A stretch of DNA of 30,919 bases. Origin: Candidatus Alistipes excrementipullorum (GTDB lineage Bacteria > Bacteroidota > Bacteroidia > Bacteroidales > Rikenellaceae). Below, piece by piece: positions 7,438 to 16,180 of this stretch. The DNA lies in assembly GCA_019113665.1 (NCBI GenBank), contig DXGW01000061.1, forward strand, positions 1 to 30,919. The letters run 5' to 3'. The notes beneath the pieces are model-generated. The model ran no database searches. It was given only the letters and a program-made list of their open reading frames with translations, and was not told where the DNA came from. Position 1 is the stretch's first letter, and each line of letters opens with the position of its first letter. The translations under genes were made by a program, and so were the position numbers.

Positions 7438-9594
7438 TCAATCGTAGAATCCCCATGAAATGCCGAGCTTAAACATACCAGGGTTCAACGGGTATCCGGC
7501 AACCGTGAAATACTGGTTGTTGCCGAAGAGGTCGTAATTGACATGCTGGTACTTCAAAAATATTCTCATTCGTTTCCATTTCGCCGTGACAAAAGCATCT
7601 ATGTAGGGATAGTTTCCCACCTCGACCTCGCGCTGGTTGTAGAACGTCGCCAAAGCCGGGTTGTAACCGGGTGCATAATAGCTCGTGTTGTAGCGGCCGT
7701 CGAGGCCCACCTGGAGCCGAAGCACGTCGCGCTTGACCCAGAATTCGTAGAAATACGAGAGGTAGGCCGTGACCAGAGGCACCGGGGCCACGGTCTGGTC
7801 TGAGCTGAACTGCACCAGTACGCGGTGATTGAGATTGAATCCGCCTATGCGGAAATCCTTGCGCGCATAGAGGCTCGTGATGCTCAGACTACCGCTGTTC
7901 TGTGCCACGAGACTCTCGGCGTTGTAATAGATTCTGTTCACGAACACCCCTTGCCAGGCACCCAGTTCGATGCCGTAATCGGGGACGGTGAATGCAACCT
8001 CGAAACGGGTTTCATTCTCCTTGTCGAATGAGTTGGACCACACGTAGTGGTTCGAGAATAGGTTCTCCTGCCAGTAACTCGGCGAACGGCTCTCCTGACG
8101 GAAACGGCCCGAGAGAACAAGAGCATGACCGCGAATGTAGGCCTTGAACGCCACATTCGCTCCTATCGACAAGTCGCCGCCGCGATAACCCGACGGATAC
8201 AATTTGAAATCTGCGCCCCAGTCGACATACTTCTTGACCTTGCCGTCGATGGCGGCGTATACGAACCAACTTGTCTTGTTCACCTTTTCGTACTCGCCCG
8301 ACAGGTAGTTGTCCATGGCGAACTGCGAATAGGTATGGAAATCGACGCCTATACCCCCGTCGAGCGTGCCGAGAACCCCGTTGCGGTCCCACGGCTGCGC
8401 CTGGACGTAAAGGCGGTTTGTAATCACGCGCTCGTAAATCGAGTCGCGCGACTCCTGAGGATTGATATACCAGTTTTTGTAATACTCGCCGGTGGTCGGG
8501 ACAAAATTGCCGTTCTCGTCCCGGCTGCCGTGCTCGTCGGTATAGGTAGCATACTTATCCGTGTAGGTCTTGCTCCACGAATTGTATTCGAAGGTATGGC
8601 CGACATAGACGGTCGAAAGGTCGGCCAGCGAAAAGTCGCGTTCGGTCACCCGCTGCAGAGGTATGGCTATCGCCTGTTTGACGAAGAACGCGTTGTTGCG
8701 GTATATGTTCTGCGGTTCGGCGTCCGCCAGTTTCATCGGAACGCCCGAAGGCATCTCGAACGTGGTGTCGGTGATGGCCCACAATCCCACAACGCCACCG
8801 TTCTCCTGCTGTTCTATATGGTTGTTGAAGTAGGCCGCGTGCACCGAATAGCGTTTGCCGGTATGCGAGAAGGCAACCGACGTATTGTGGTTCTTGGTAC
8901 GCGACCAGATGTACTTGCCCTTGGTACCGCGCGCCAGGTAGTTGACGTTGAAGCCTGTCGACGGCGAGATGTTCTGCGCGAGGGTCAGGCCGAAATTCTC
9001 CTCACGGTAACGCTTCTGTCCCAGTGTCTCGCGGTAGGACATGAGCATGAACGGACGCTTGACATTGTAGAACGGCACGTTTTCAGCCGTATAATTGTAA
9101 ATATAATAAGGTTGCGAGAAGGTGAAATTGAAATCCTCCGGGCGGTCGAAATAGTTCACCGGCTGCGATGCCTGGCCGAGGCTGCCGACCGTCATGTCGC
9201 CGACTCCCTTGACATAGAACGGGTAGTCGATGCGCCAGTCCGCAAGCAGCGTGTCTATCGGAGCGATGTTCACCTTGTTGTAATCGCGGCTGACGGTCCA
9301 CTGGAAATTGGGCAAGGCGCGTATCGAGTCGTTGAAATAGTATGATTCGAGAGGCTTGCGTATGCGGCGTTCGGTAGAATCCTGCTGTTGCGTCTGGTCG
9401 GTACCTTCGCCTTCGCCCTCCTCGTCGGTGGCATAGGGGTTGGAGCCGTACCCTCCGTTCTGGTTGAAGGTTCCGTTGCGCTGGGCTCGCATTATGTCGC
9501 TCGCGTCCTGGGCATACGACACGCCCGGGGCGATCACCGGCAGCACTGCCAGCAAAAACAACAGACTGTATATTCTTTTCAACCCTTTCGACAT
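7438..9594 (-). CDS. Putative outer membrane porin (Bacteroidetes Porin_10-like)
   Basis: A 718-residue outer-membrane beta-barrel protein. The start at 9594 gives a clean signal peptide (MSKGLKRIY, a hydrophobic core, cleavage after SYA at residue 28); an upstream in-frame ATG at 9642 would add 16 unlikely residues. After the signal comes an acidic, Gln/Gly-rich linker (about 38-75), then a long region of alternating aromatic and polar residues typical of amphipathic strands, ending in GISWGFYD. The match to the family annotated as putative porin (PF14121) is from memory of its general appearance. The transported solute is unknown. It lies between pssA and a peptidoglycan-cutting enzyme, in keeping with an envelope operon. 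No TonB plug domain is seen, so passive transport is inferred. Confidence 0.8.
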   Translation of the reverse strand: MSKGLKRIYSLLFLLAVLPVIAPGVSYAQDASDIMRAQRNGTFNQNGGYGSNPYATDEEGEGEGTDQTQQQDSTERRIRKPLESYYFNDSIRALPNFQWTVSRDYNKVNIAPIDTLLADWRIDYPFYVKGVGDMTVGSLGQASQPVNYFDRPEDFNFTFSQPYYIYNYTAENVPFYNVKRPFMLMSYRETLGQKRYREENFGLTLAQNISPSTGFNVNYLARGTKGKYIWSRTKNHNTSVAFSHTGKRYSVHAAYFNNHIEQQENGGVVGLWAITDTTFEMPSGVPMKLADAEPQNIYRNNAFFVKQAIAIPLQRVTERDFSLADLSTVYVGHTFEYNSWSKTYTDKYATYTDEHGSRDENGNFVPTTGEYYKNWYINPQESRDSIYERVITNRLYVQAQPWDRNGVLGTLDGGIGVDFHTYSQFAMDNYLSGEYEKVNKTSWFVYAAIDGKVKKYVDWGADFKLYPSGYRGGDLSIGANVAFKAYIRGHALVLSGRFRQESRSPSYWQENLFSNHYVWSNSFDKENETRFEVAFTVPDYGIELGAWQGVFVNRIYYNAESLVAQNSGSLSITSLYARKDFRIGGFNLNHRVLVQFSSDQTVAPVPLVTAYLSYFYEFWVKRDVLRLQVGLDGRYNTSYYAPGYNPALATFYNQREVEVGNYPYIDAFVTAKWKRMRIFLKYQHVNYDLFGNNQYFTVAGYPLNPGMFKLGISWGFYD

Positions 9595-9638
9595 ACAAAA
9601 TGCGGTACGGCGATCGACTGCACCTTCTCCAAAAACTC

Positions 9639-10361
9639 TCAATCGACCGATTTATTGCGTGTAACGAGCCAGCGCACGATCGAAATCGCGATATAAAGAA
9701 CGATAATCGCCGCAATCGAGTATTTGTAATCGACAATAATCATACACAACGACAACACGATGAAGACGTAGCGCAGCCCGTTGCCTTTCCAGCCGAAGCC
9801 CGAGAACTTGAGCGAGAACATTCGCACGGGGCATACGAGCAGATACGACATCACCAGCGAAAATACAACTATGGCCTCACGCGGCATATCCACCAGCCCC
9901 GCCGACGACAACATGCCGAGCGAAGCGCACAGCAGTGCATTCGCCGGTGTCGGCAGACCGCGGAATTCGGTATGCTGCGTATCGTCTATGTTGAACCGGG
10001 CCAGGCGCAGGGCCGAGAATGCCGCTATGGACAACGGCAGGAAATAGCCTATGCTCACGGCCGTGGCGCTCCAGTCGAACCACTGTCCCGCATCTGCATA
10101 CATAACCATCATTATGGCTGCGGGGGCGAATCCCGAAGTCACCATGTCGGCCAGCGAGTCGAGTTCGACGCCCATGGGCGAGGACTGGCCGAGCAGGCGT
10201 GCGGCGAAACCGTCGAGAAAGTCGCAAATCACCGCCACGATGATCAACCAGAAAGCAGCCGTCAGATTGCCGTGCACGAGGGTCAGCACAGCGGCGGCCG
10301 AGCCGCACAGCAGATTGCCTAACGTGAGCAGATTGGGTATTGTGAAAAGCCGTATTTTCAT
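9639..10361 (-). CDS. pssA: CDP-diacylglycerol--serine O-phosphatidyltransferase
   Basis: Integral membrane enzyme that makes phosphatidylserine, the precursor of phosphatidylethanolamine, from CDP-diacylglycerol and serine. 240 residues with several hydrophobic segments (around 8-30, 34-50, 95-115, 135-155, 160-175 and 195-230). The complete CDP-alcohol phosphotransferase motif is present: Asp47, Asp50-Gly51, Ala54-Arg55, Gly64, Asp68 and Asp72. The start at 10361 lies about 35 bases after a full TAnnTTTG element on the minus strand. It is the first gene of a likely operon with the porin, which begins 44 bases after its stop. No separate phosphatidylserine decarboxylase gene is in the window. 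Confidence 0.93.
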   Translation of the reverse strand: MKIRLFTIPNLLTLGNLLCGSAAAVLTLVHGNLTAAFWLIIVAVICDFLDGFAARLLGQSSPMGVELDSLADMVTSGFAPAAIMMVMYADAGQWFDWSATAVSIGYFLPLSIAAFSALRLARFNIDDTQHTEFRGLPTPANALLCASLGMLSSAGLVDMPREAIVVFSLVMSYLLVCPVRMFSLKFSGFGWKGNGLRYVFIVLSLCMIIVDYKYSIAAIIVLYIAISIVRWLVTRNKSVD

Positions 10362-10390
10362 CTCCGACCTTAAAAATTATTCTCGTTTAA

Positions 10391-10423
10391 TTTCGCAAAG
10401 TTACAAAATATTTTTTATCTTTG
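10391..10423 (+). promoter_or_regulatory. Probable manC promoter
   Basis: TATCTTTG at 10416-10423 fully matches TAnnTTTG. TTTCG at 10391-10395, 20 bases upstream, is an imperfect -33 element. The ATG follows 43 bases after the -7 element. Confidence 0.5.
10396..10403 (-). promoter_or_regulatory. Probable -7 element for pssA
   Basis: The minus strand reads TAACTTTG (TAnnTTTG). It directly abuts the -33 region proposed for manC on the plus strand, so the pssA and manC promoters overlap. No -33 TTTG is seen at the expected distance. Confidence 0.4.
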
Positions 10424-10466
10424 TATAATTGTAACCCCTATTGCATCTAAACTACATATATTCGGT

Positions 10467-11540
10467 ATGGATAAAAACGTATATTGCGTAATCATGGCGG
10501 GCGGCGGAGGGGCACGCCTGTGGCCCAAGAGCAGGTGGTCGAAGCCCAAGCAGTTCCTCGACATTTTCGGCACCGGCAAATCGTTCATACGGCTTACGTA
10601 CGAGCGTTTCGCCAAGCTCGTACCGACCGAGAACTTCATGGTGGTGACCAACGTCCAGTACAAGGATATGGTTCTGGAGCACATACCCGAACTCGACGAG
10701 AGCCAGGTGCTGTGCGAACCCGTCGGACGCAATACGGCACCCTGCATCTGCTATGCGGCATACTCGCTCCGCAAGCGCAACCCCGAAGCGAAGATGATCG
10801 TAACGCCTTCGGACCACATGATCATGCAGGAGGAGGAGTTCCGCGAAATAATCAGCGAGCTGCTCGACTTCATCACCGGCCACAATGTGCTGATGACGGT
10901 AGGCCTTACCCCGAGCCGTCCCGAAACCGGATACGGCTACATTCAGAAATCCGACAACAACAAGATAAGCCGCGTCAAGTGCTTCACCGAGAAACCGAAC
11001 CTCGAACTTGCGCAGACGTTCGTACAGTGCGGCGAGTTTTTCTGGAACTCAGGCATATTCATCTGGAAGGTCAAGGACATAATATCGGCCGTAGCGAAGT
11101 ACCTGCCCGAACACCATGCCCTCTTCAGTTCGATAGACGACGCCTACGGAACGATGCGTGAAAAGGAGGCTATCGAGCAGGTATTCTCCGTATGCCGCGC
11201 CATTTCGATCGACTACGGCGTCATGGAGAAGGCCGACAACGTCTATGTCCGCTGCGGTGATTTCGGCTGGAGCGACGTGGGCACATGGGGTTCTCTCTAC
11301 CTGCTGGCCCACAAGGACAAATACGCCAACGCCAAGCCCGACGACCGCTGCTTCACCTACGACACGCGCAACTGCATAATATCGCTGCCCAAGGAGAAGG
11401 TCGCCGTCATCAGCGGCCTGCGCGAGTTCATCGTCGTCGACACCGAGGACATACTGATGATCTGTCCGCGCAGCGAAGAGCAGAACATACGCAAATACAT
11501 AGACGAGGTGAAGTTCCACATGGGCGACAAGCACCAATAG
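10467..11540 (+). CDS. manC: Mannose-1-phosphate guanylyltransferase
   Basis: Makes GDP-mannose from mannose-1-phosphate and GTP, feeding GDP-mannose, GDP-fucose and surface glycans. 357 residues. The nucleotidyltransferase signature is at 11-30 (AGGGGARLWPKSRWSKPKQF), with PVGRNTAPC and TPSDH further on. It has only the guanylyltransferase part; the mannose-6-phosphate isomerase domain of longer bifunctional ManC/AlgA proteins is missing, which is normal for this phylum. It starts at the ATG at 10467 behind a good -7 element. murF begins 41 bases after the stop with no terminator between, so the two may be co-transcribed, linking surface-sugar and cell-wall precursor supply. Confidence 0.92.
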   Translation: MDKNVYCVIMAGGGGARLWPKSRWSKPKQFLDIFGTGKSFIRLTYERFAKLVPTENFMVVTNVQYKDMVLEHIPELDESQVLCEPVGRNTAPCICYAAYSLRKRNPEAKMIVTPSDHMIMQEEEFREIISELLDFITGHNVLMTVGLTPSRPETGYGYIQKSDNNKISRVKCFTEKPNLELAQTFVQCGEFFWNSGIFIWKVKDIISAVAKYLPEHHALFSSIDDAYGTMREKEAIEQVFSVCRAISIDYGVMEKADNVYVRCGDFGWSDVGTWGSLYLLAHKDKYANAKPDDRCFTYDTRNCIISLPKEKVAVISGLREFIVVDTEDILMICPRSEEQNIRKYIDEVKFHMGDKHQ

Positions 11541-11581
11541 CTGCCGTCTGTCCCTGCGACATCAGAATCATACGCTGAAAC

Positions 11582-12850
11582 ATGGATATAACGATATCTG
11601 AAACGGATATAAAGAGACTGTACGACCACTGTTTCGCCGAATGCACGGGAGTTGCCACCGACTCGCGCAACATACCTGCCGGCTCACTCTTTTTCGCACT
11701 GCGCGGTGCGTCGTTCGACGGTAACCGTTTCGCATGCGACGCGCTCGAGAAGGGGGCGGCGTATGCAGTAGTCGACTCTGACGTCCCGGCCGCACAACGG
11801 CCCGACCTCGCCGACCGGCTGATACGAACCGAAGATACGCTTGCAACGCTGCAGGCACTGGCTCGCCACCACCGCAGGGAACTCGGCATACCCGTTATCG
11901 GCATAGTCGGCAGCAACGGCAAGACCACGACCAAGGAGCTGGTAAGCCGCGTGCTGGCCGAGAAGTTCGAAGTCTACGCCACCCATGGCAATCTCAACAA
12001 CCACATAGGCGTTCCGCTTACGTTGCTCGCCATGGCCCGCGACACCGAGTTCGGGGTCGTCGAGATGGGGGCAAGCGCCTGCGGCGAGATAGCCCTGCTG
12101 GCCTCGATAGCCGAGCCCAACTACGGCATAATAACCAATATCGGGCGGTCGCACCTCGAAGGTTTCGGCGGCCCCGAGGGGATACGCCGCGGCAAGGGCG
12201 AGCTCTTCGACTTTCTCAACGCCAACGGAGGCACGGCCTTCGTCCCGCTGGAGGACGCCACGCTTGTGGAGATGGCCTCCGAGCGCAGCGACATGGCCGT
12301 CGAGTACTACACACGGGCAATTGCCGACGGCATAGAGAGCCATCTGGAGGGTGAATACAACCACGCCAACATAGCGGCCGCCGTCGAGGTCGGCACATAC
12401 TTCGACATAGCACCCGAGCGCATTACCCATGCAATCGGCAGCTACATACCCGACAACAACCGTTCGCAACGCATCGAGAGCAGCCGAAATACGGTCATAG
12501 CAGACTGTTACAACGCCAATCCGTCGAGCATGGCGGCGGCTATCGACAACATGCGCAAGGAGACGGCCGCCCGCAAACTGCTCATACTTGGCGACATGCT
12601 CGAACTCGGCGAGTGGAGCCGCGACGAGCACCGGCGCATACTCCAATCGGCGCTGGATATACCCGATGCCGGGATACTGCTTGTCGGGCCGCGCTTTGCC
12701 GAGGCAGCGGAAGGCAACGGCATGGTGAAATGTTTCGCCACGACGGCCGAACTGATCGAATACCTCAAGGCCAACCCTATCGAGGGTTACACCGTGCTGG
12801 TCAAGGGCTCGCACTCGATGGCTCTGGAGAAGACTCTCGAATACCTTTAG
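11582..12850 (+). CDS. murF: UDP-N-acetylmuramoyl-tripeptide--D-alanyl-D-alanine ligase
   Basis: Last cytoplasmic Mur ligase; adds D-Ala-D-Ala to UDP-MurNAc-tripeptide with ATP. 422 residues. The N-terminal substrate domain contains TDSRNIPAGSLFFALRG (26-42), the ATP P-loop is GSNGKTTTKE at 110-119, NLNNHIGVPLT and EMGAS follow, and the C-terminal domain has DCYNANPSSM and LGDMLELG. These features separate it from MurC/D/E. It starts at the ATG at 11582, 41 bases after manC. It is unusual in standing apart from the dcw cell-division cluster where mur genes often lie; that separate position is, as far as I recall, common in Bacteroidetes. It ends at a hairpin terminator (12880-12909). Confidence 0.95.
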   Translation: MDITISETDIKRLYDHCFAECTGVATDSRNIPAGSLFFALRGASFDGNRFACDALEKGAAYAVVDSDVPAAQRPDLADRLIRTEDTLATLQALARHHRRELGIPVIGIVGSNGKTTTKELVSRVLAEKFEVYATHGNLNNHIGVPLTLLAMARDTEFGVVEMGASACGEIALLASIAEPNYGIITNIGRSHLEGFGGPEGIRRGKGELFDFLNANGGTAFVPLEDATLVEMASERSDMAVEYYTRAIADGIESHLEGEYNHANIAAAVEVGTYFDIAPERITHAIGSYIPDNNRSQRIESSRNTVIADCYNANPSSMAAAIDNMRKETAARKLLILGDMLELGEWSRDEHRRILQSALDIPDAGILLVGPRFAEAAEGNGMVKCFATTAELIEYLKANPIEGYTVLVKGSHSMALEKTLEYL

Positions 12851-12879
12851 CCGGATAACGGGCCATATGCAGCAAACGC

Positions 12880-12909
12880 ACGCCGCCGCAAATGCGACGG
12901 CGTTTTTTT
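12880..12909 (+). terminator. murF terminator
   Basis: Hairpin ACGCCG-c-CGC, loop AAAT, GCG-a-CGGCGT, followed by a run of seven T. A clear intrinsic terminator closing the manC-murF unit. Confidence 0.85.
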
Positions 12910-12963
12910 GTTGTCACAAAGCCTAAATGCCCTGCAAGACGGCTCTTTATTCGAAATTTTTGA

Positions 12964-12971
12964 TAAATTTG
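12964..12971 (+). promoter_or_regulatory. Probable -7 element for the oligopeptide transporter operon
   Basis: TAAATTTG fully matches TAnnTTTG, 28 bases before the ATG at 13000. The preceding bases are AT-rich but lack a clear -33 TTTG. Confidence 0.4.
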
Positions 12972-12999
12972 TAGCCATTAACAATGTAATCCGAACACT

Positions 13000-14937
13000 A
13001 TGGAAGAAAACAGACAACTTACATCTCTGCCCGAAAACGCTTACCGCGAACTGCGTGACGGCGAAACCTACAAGCCGATGATGCCCGCATCGAGCACGCC
13101 GGCCGAAGTCACGCCCTACTCGGTAACCATGGGCATAATCATGGCCATCGTCTTCTCGGCCGCAGCCGCATTCCTCGGGCTGAAGGTCGGCCAGGTATTC
13201 GAGGCCGCCATACCGATCGCAATCATCGCCGTCGGCATAGGCAACCTCACGGGCAAGAAGAACATGCTCGGACAGAATGTCATCATACAGTCGATAGGCG
13301 CCTGCTCGGGCGTGATAGTCGCCGGAGCCATCTTCACGCTGCCGGCGCTCTACATACTGGGACTCGACGCCCACTTCTACCAGATATTCCTGTCGTCGCT
13401 CTTCGGCGGACTCCTGGGAATCGTACTGCTCATACCCTTCCGCAAATACTTCGTCAAGCAGATGCACGGCAAATACCCCTTCCCCGAGGCCACGGCCACG
13501 ACCGAAGTGCTCGTCTCGGGCGAAAAGGGCGGCAACCAGGCCAAACTGCTGGCCATAGCCGGCGCCATCGGAGGGCTCTACGACTTCGTGGTGGCGACGT
13601 TCGGCACATGGACCGACACTGTCTCGACCCGCATATGCACGTGGGGAGCCGTCTGTGCCGACAAGTTCAAGGTCGTTTTCGGTCTCAACACCTCGGCCGC
13701 AGTACTCGGTCTCGGATATATCGTCGGACTGAAATATGCAACCATAATCGCCGCGGGCTCGTGCCTCGTGTGGTTTCTGATCGTCCCTGTCGTAGGCTAC
13801 GTCTCGCCCGAGATGGCGGCAATGAGCCCCGAGCAGCTCTTCCAGGACTTCGGGCGCCCGATAGGCATCGGCGGCATTGCGATGGCCGGACTCATCGGCA
13901 TCGTACGTCAGTCGTCCATCATCAAGCAGGCCGTAGGCCTTGCCTTCAAGGAGCTTGGCAGCAAGAAGAAGGGCGAGGCCGAGGAGCGCACACAGCGCGA
14001 CATTCCCATGAAGAGCATTCTCTCGATACTCATCGCCACGCTCGTTGCCGTCGTGTTCTTCTTCCAGTTCGGCGTTCTCGACAACTGGGCTCAGACCATA
14101 GTGGCACTGCTCATCGTCTTCGTCATAGCGTTCCTCTTCACCACGGTGGCGGCAAACGCCATAGCCATCGTCGGCACCAACCCCGTATCGGGCATGACGC
14201 TAATGACACTCATTCTCTCGTCGTTGGTACTCGTAAGCATCGGCCTCAGCGGCACGAGCGGAATGACCGCCGCCATGATCATCGGCGGCGTGGTCTGCAC
14301 GGCGCTCTCGATGGCCGGAGGCTTCATCACCGACCTCAAGATCGGATACTGGCTCGGCACGACGCCCCGCAAGCAGGAGGCTTGGAAGTTCCTCGGCACG
14401 CTCGTCTCGGCCGCAACCGTCGCCGGCGTGATGATAATACTCAACAAGACATTCGGCTTCGTCGGCGAGAACGCCCTCGTCGCACCGCAGGCCAATGCCA
14501 TGGCTGCCGTCATTCGCCCGCTCATGGAGGGCGGCTCCACACCGTGGATACTCTACTTCGCAGGCGCAGCCCTGGCTCTCGTGCTGACGGCAATAGGCGT
14601 CCCGGCACTCGCATTCGCGCTGGGAATGTTCATTCCGATGGAACTCAACGCCCCGCTGGTTGTCGGCGGGCTGGTGGCATGGTTCGTGTCGACCCGCTCG
14701 AAGGACGCCGCCCTGAACAAGGCCCGTCTCGACCGCGGTACGCTCATCGCCTCAGGATTCATCGCCGGAGGTGCGCTGATGGGTGTAATAAGCGCAATAC
14801 TGGCCTACTTCGAGTGCGACTGGCGCATGAAGGAGTGGGCTGCCAGCAACGCCGCCGAATGGACCGGCCTTGCGGCTTACATAATACTGATCGCATACTT
14901 CGCATGGCATACGCTGCGTGCGAAGAAAGAGGAATAG
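13000..14937 (+). CDS. Oligopeptide transporter, OPT family
   Basis: A polytopic inner-membrane protein of 645 residues, expected to import small peptides with ions. The N-terminal 40 residues are hydrophilic (TYKPMMPASS near 26-35); many hydrophobic segments then follow, about 14-16 by eye. The OPT signature is clear in the stretch GKYPFPEATAT (near 157-167) and in the paired repeats rich in Gly and Ala. The length matches bacterial OPT proteins. pepT follows after 18 bases and nadE 7 bases after that, so peptides brought in here may be cut by peptidase T. Whether the substrates are peptides or metal chelates cannot be told from sequence; the pepT neighbour favours peptides. Confidence 0.9.
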   Translation: MEENRQLTSLPENAYRELRDGETYKPMMPASSTPAEVTPYSVTMGIIMAIVFSAAAAFLGLKVGQVFEAAIPIAIIAVGIGNLTGKKNMLGQNVIIQSIGACSGVIVAGAIFTLPALYILGLDAHFYQIFLSSLFGGLLGIVLLIPFRKYFVKQMHGKYPFPEATATTEVLVSGEKGGNQAKLLAIAGAIGGLYDFVVATFGTWTDTVSTRICTWGAVCADKFKVVFGLNTSAAVLGLGYIVGLKYATIIAAGSCLVWFLIVPVVGYVSPEMAAMSPEQLFQDFGRPIGIGGIAMAGLIGIVRQSSIIKQAVGLAFKELGSKKKGEAEERTQRDIPMKSILSILIATLVAVVFFFQFGVLDNWAQTIVALLIVFVIAFLFTTVAANAIAIVGTNPVSGMTLMTLILSSLVLVSIGLSGTSGMTAAMIIGGVVCTALSMAGGFITDLKIGYWLGTTPRKQEAWKFLGTLVSAATVAGVMIILNKTFGFVGENALVAPQANAMAAVIRPLMEGGSTPWILYFAGAALALVLTAIGVPALAFALGMFIPMELNAPLVVGGLVAWFVSTRSKDAALNKARLDRGTLIASGFIAGGALMGVISAILAYFECDWRMKEWAASNAAEWTGLAAYIILIAYFAWHTLRAKKEE

Positions 14938-14955
14938 ACTAAAAATTCAAGTCAC

Positions 14956-16173
14956 ATGGAACTCAAGGAGAGATTTCTGAAATACGTGGCCGTGGACACC
15001 CAGTCTTCGGAGGAGAGCGAGACGTTCCCCTCGACGGCCAAACAGTTCGACCTGCTCAACATGCTCGCCGACGAGATGCGCACGCTCGGGCTCACCGACG
15101 TCACCACCGACAAATACGGATACACAATGGGCACGATCCCCGCAAGCGAGGGGTGTGAGAACGCCCCCGTTATCGGCTTCATCGCCCATGTCGACACGTC
15201 GCCCGATATGAGCGGCAAGGAGGTGCACCCGCGCATCATCGAGGAGTACGACGGCAGCGACATCGTCCTGAACAACGCCCTCACGATGCGTGTGGCCGAT
15301 TTTCCCGAGCTGCGCTCGTTCGTCGGGCACACGCTCATACACACCGACGGCACCACCCTTCTGGGAGCCGACGACAAGGCCGGCGTCGCCGAGATAATGA
15401 CCGCCGCAGAATACCTGCTGGCCCACCCCGAGATCAAGCACGGCAAAATCCGCATAGGCTTCACCCCCGATGAGGAGGTGGGCCGAGGCGTCGACTACTT
15501 CGACGTGGCGGCTTTCGGTGCGGACTTCGCCTACACGATGGACGGCGGCTATGAGGGTGAGCTCGAATATGAGAACTTCAACGCCGCATCGGCAAAGGTT
15601 ACGGTACAGGGACGCAACGTCCACCCGGGATATGCCAAGAACAAGATGATAAACGCCATCGAGGTGGCATGCGAGCTCAACTCGATGCTCCCCTGCAACG
15701 AGCGCCCCGAGTTCACCGACGGCTACGAAGGTTTCTATCACTGCGTCGGGTTCAACGGCACGGTCGAGCAGGCTCAGGTCAGCTACATCATACGCGACCA
15801 TGACGCCGACAAGTTCGAGGCCAAGAAGGTCTACATCTGGAGTTGCGTCGACCTGCTGCAGAAAAAGTACGGCAAGGAGGTGCTGACTCTCACGCTCAAG
15901 GACCAGTACTACAACATGCGCAAGATGGTCGAGCCGCATCCGCAGGTCATCGACAAGGCTCTGGAGGCGATGCGCATGGCCGACGTCAAACCGATCGTAA
16001 GGCCGATACGCGGCGGCACGGACGGTGCCCGCCTGTCGTTCATGGGGCTGCCGTGCCCGAATATCTTCGCCGGCGGCATGAACTTCCACGGGAAGTTCGA
16101 ATACTGTTCGCTTGACTCGATGCAGAAGGCCGTGAACGTCATAATAAACATTGCGAAACTCTGGGCAAAATAG
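14956..16173 (+). CDS. pepT: Peptidase T (tripeptide aminopeptidase)
   Basis: Zinc metallopeptidase of the M20 family that removes N-terminal residues from tripeptides in the cytoplasm. The 405 residues are the usual PepT length. The metal and catalytic residues are in place: His78 and Asp80 in AHVDTSPD, the bridging aspartate in GADDKAG (136-142), the catalytic Glu173 and Glu174 in PDEEVGRG, Asp196 in TMDGG, and a C-terminal histidine in GMNFHGKFE. It lies between the OPT transporter and nadE with 18- and 7-base gaps, a strong operon signal. The position behind a peptide transporter supports a role in using imported peptides. Confidence 0.95.
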   Translation: MELKERFLKYVAVDTQSSEESETFPSTAKQFDLLNMLADEMRTLGLTDVTTDKYGYTMGTIPASEGCENAPVIGFIAHVDTSPDMSGKEVHPRIIEEYDGSDIVLNNALTMRVADFPELRSFVGHTLIHTDGTTLLGADDKAGVAEIMTAAEYLLAHPEIKHGKIRIGFTPDEEVGRGVDYFDVAAFGADFAYTMDGGYEGELEYENFNAASAKVTVQGRNVHPGYAKNKMINAIEVACELNSMLPCNERPEFTDGYEGFYHCVGFNGTVEQAQVSYIIRDHDADKFEAKKVYIWSCVDLLQKKYGKEVLTLTLKDQYYNMRKMVEPHPQVIDKALEAMRMADVKPIVRPIRGGTDGARLSFMGLPCPNIFAGGMNFHGKFEYCSLDSMQKAVNVIINIAKLWAK

Positions 16174-16180
16174 CATTGCC

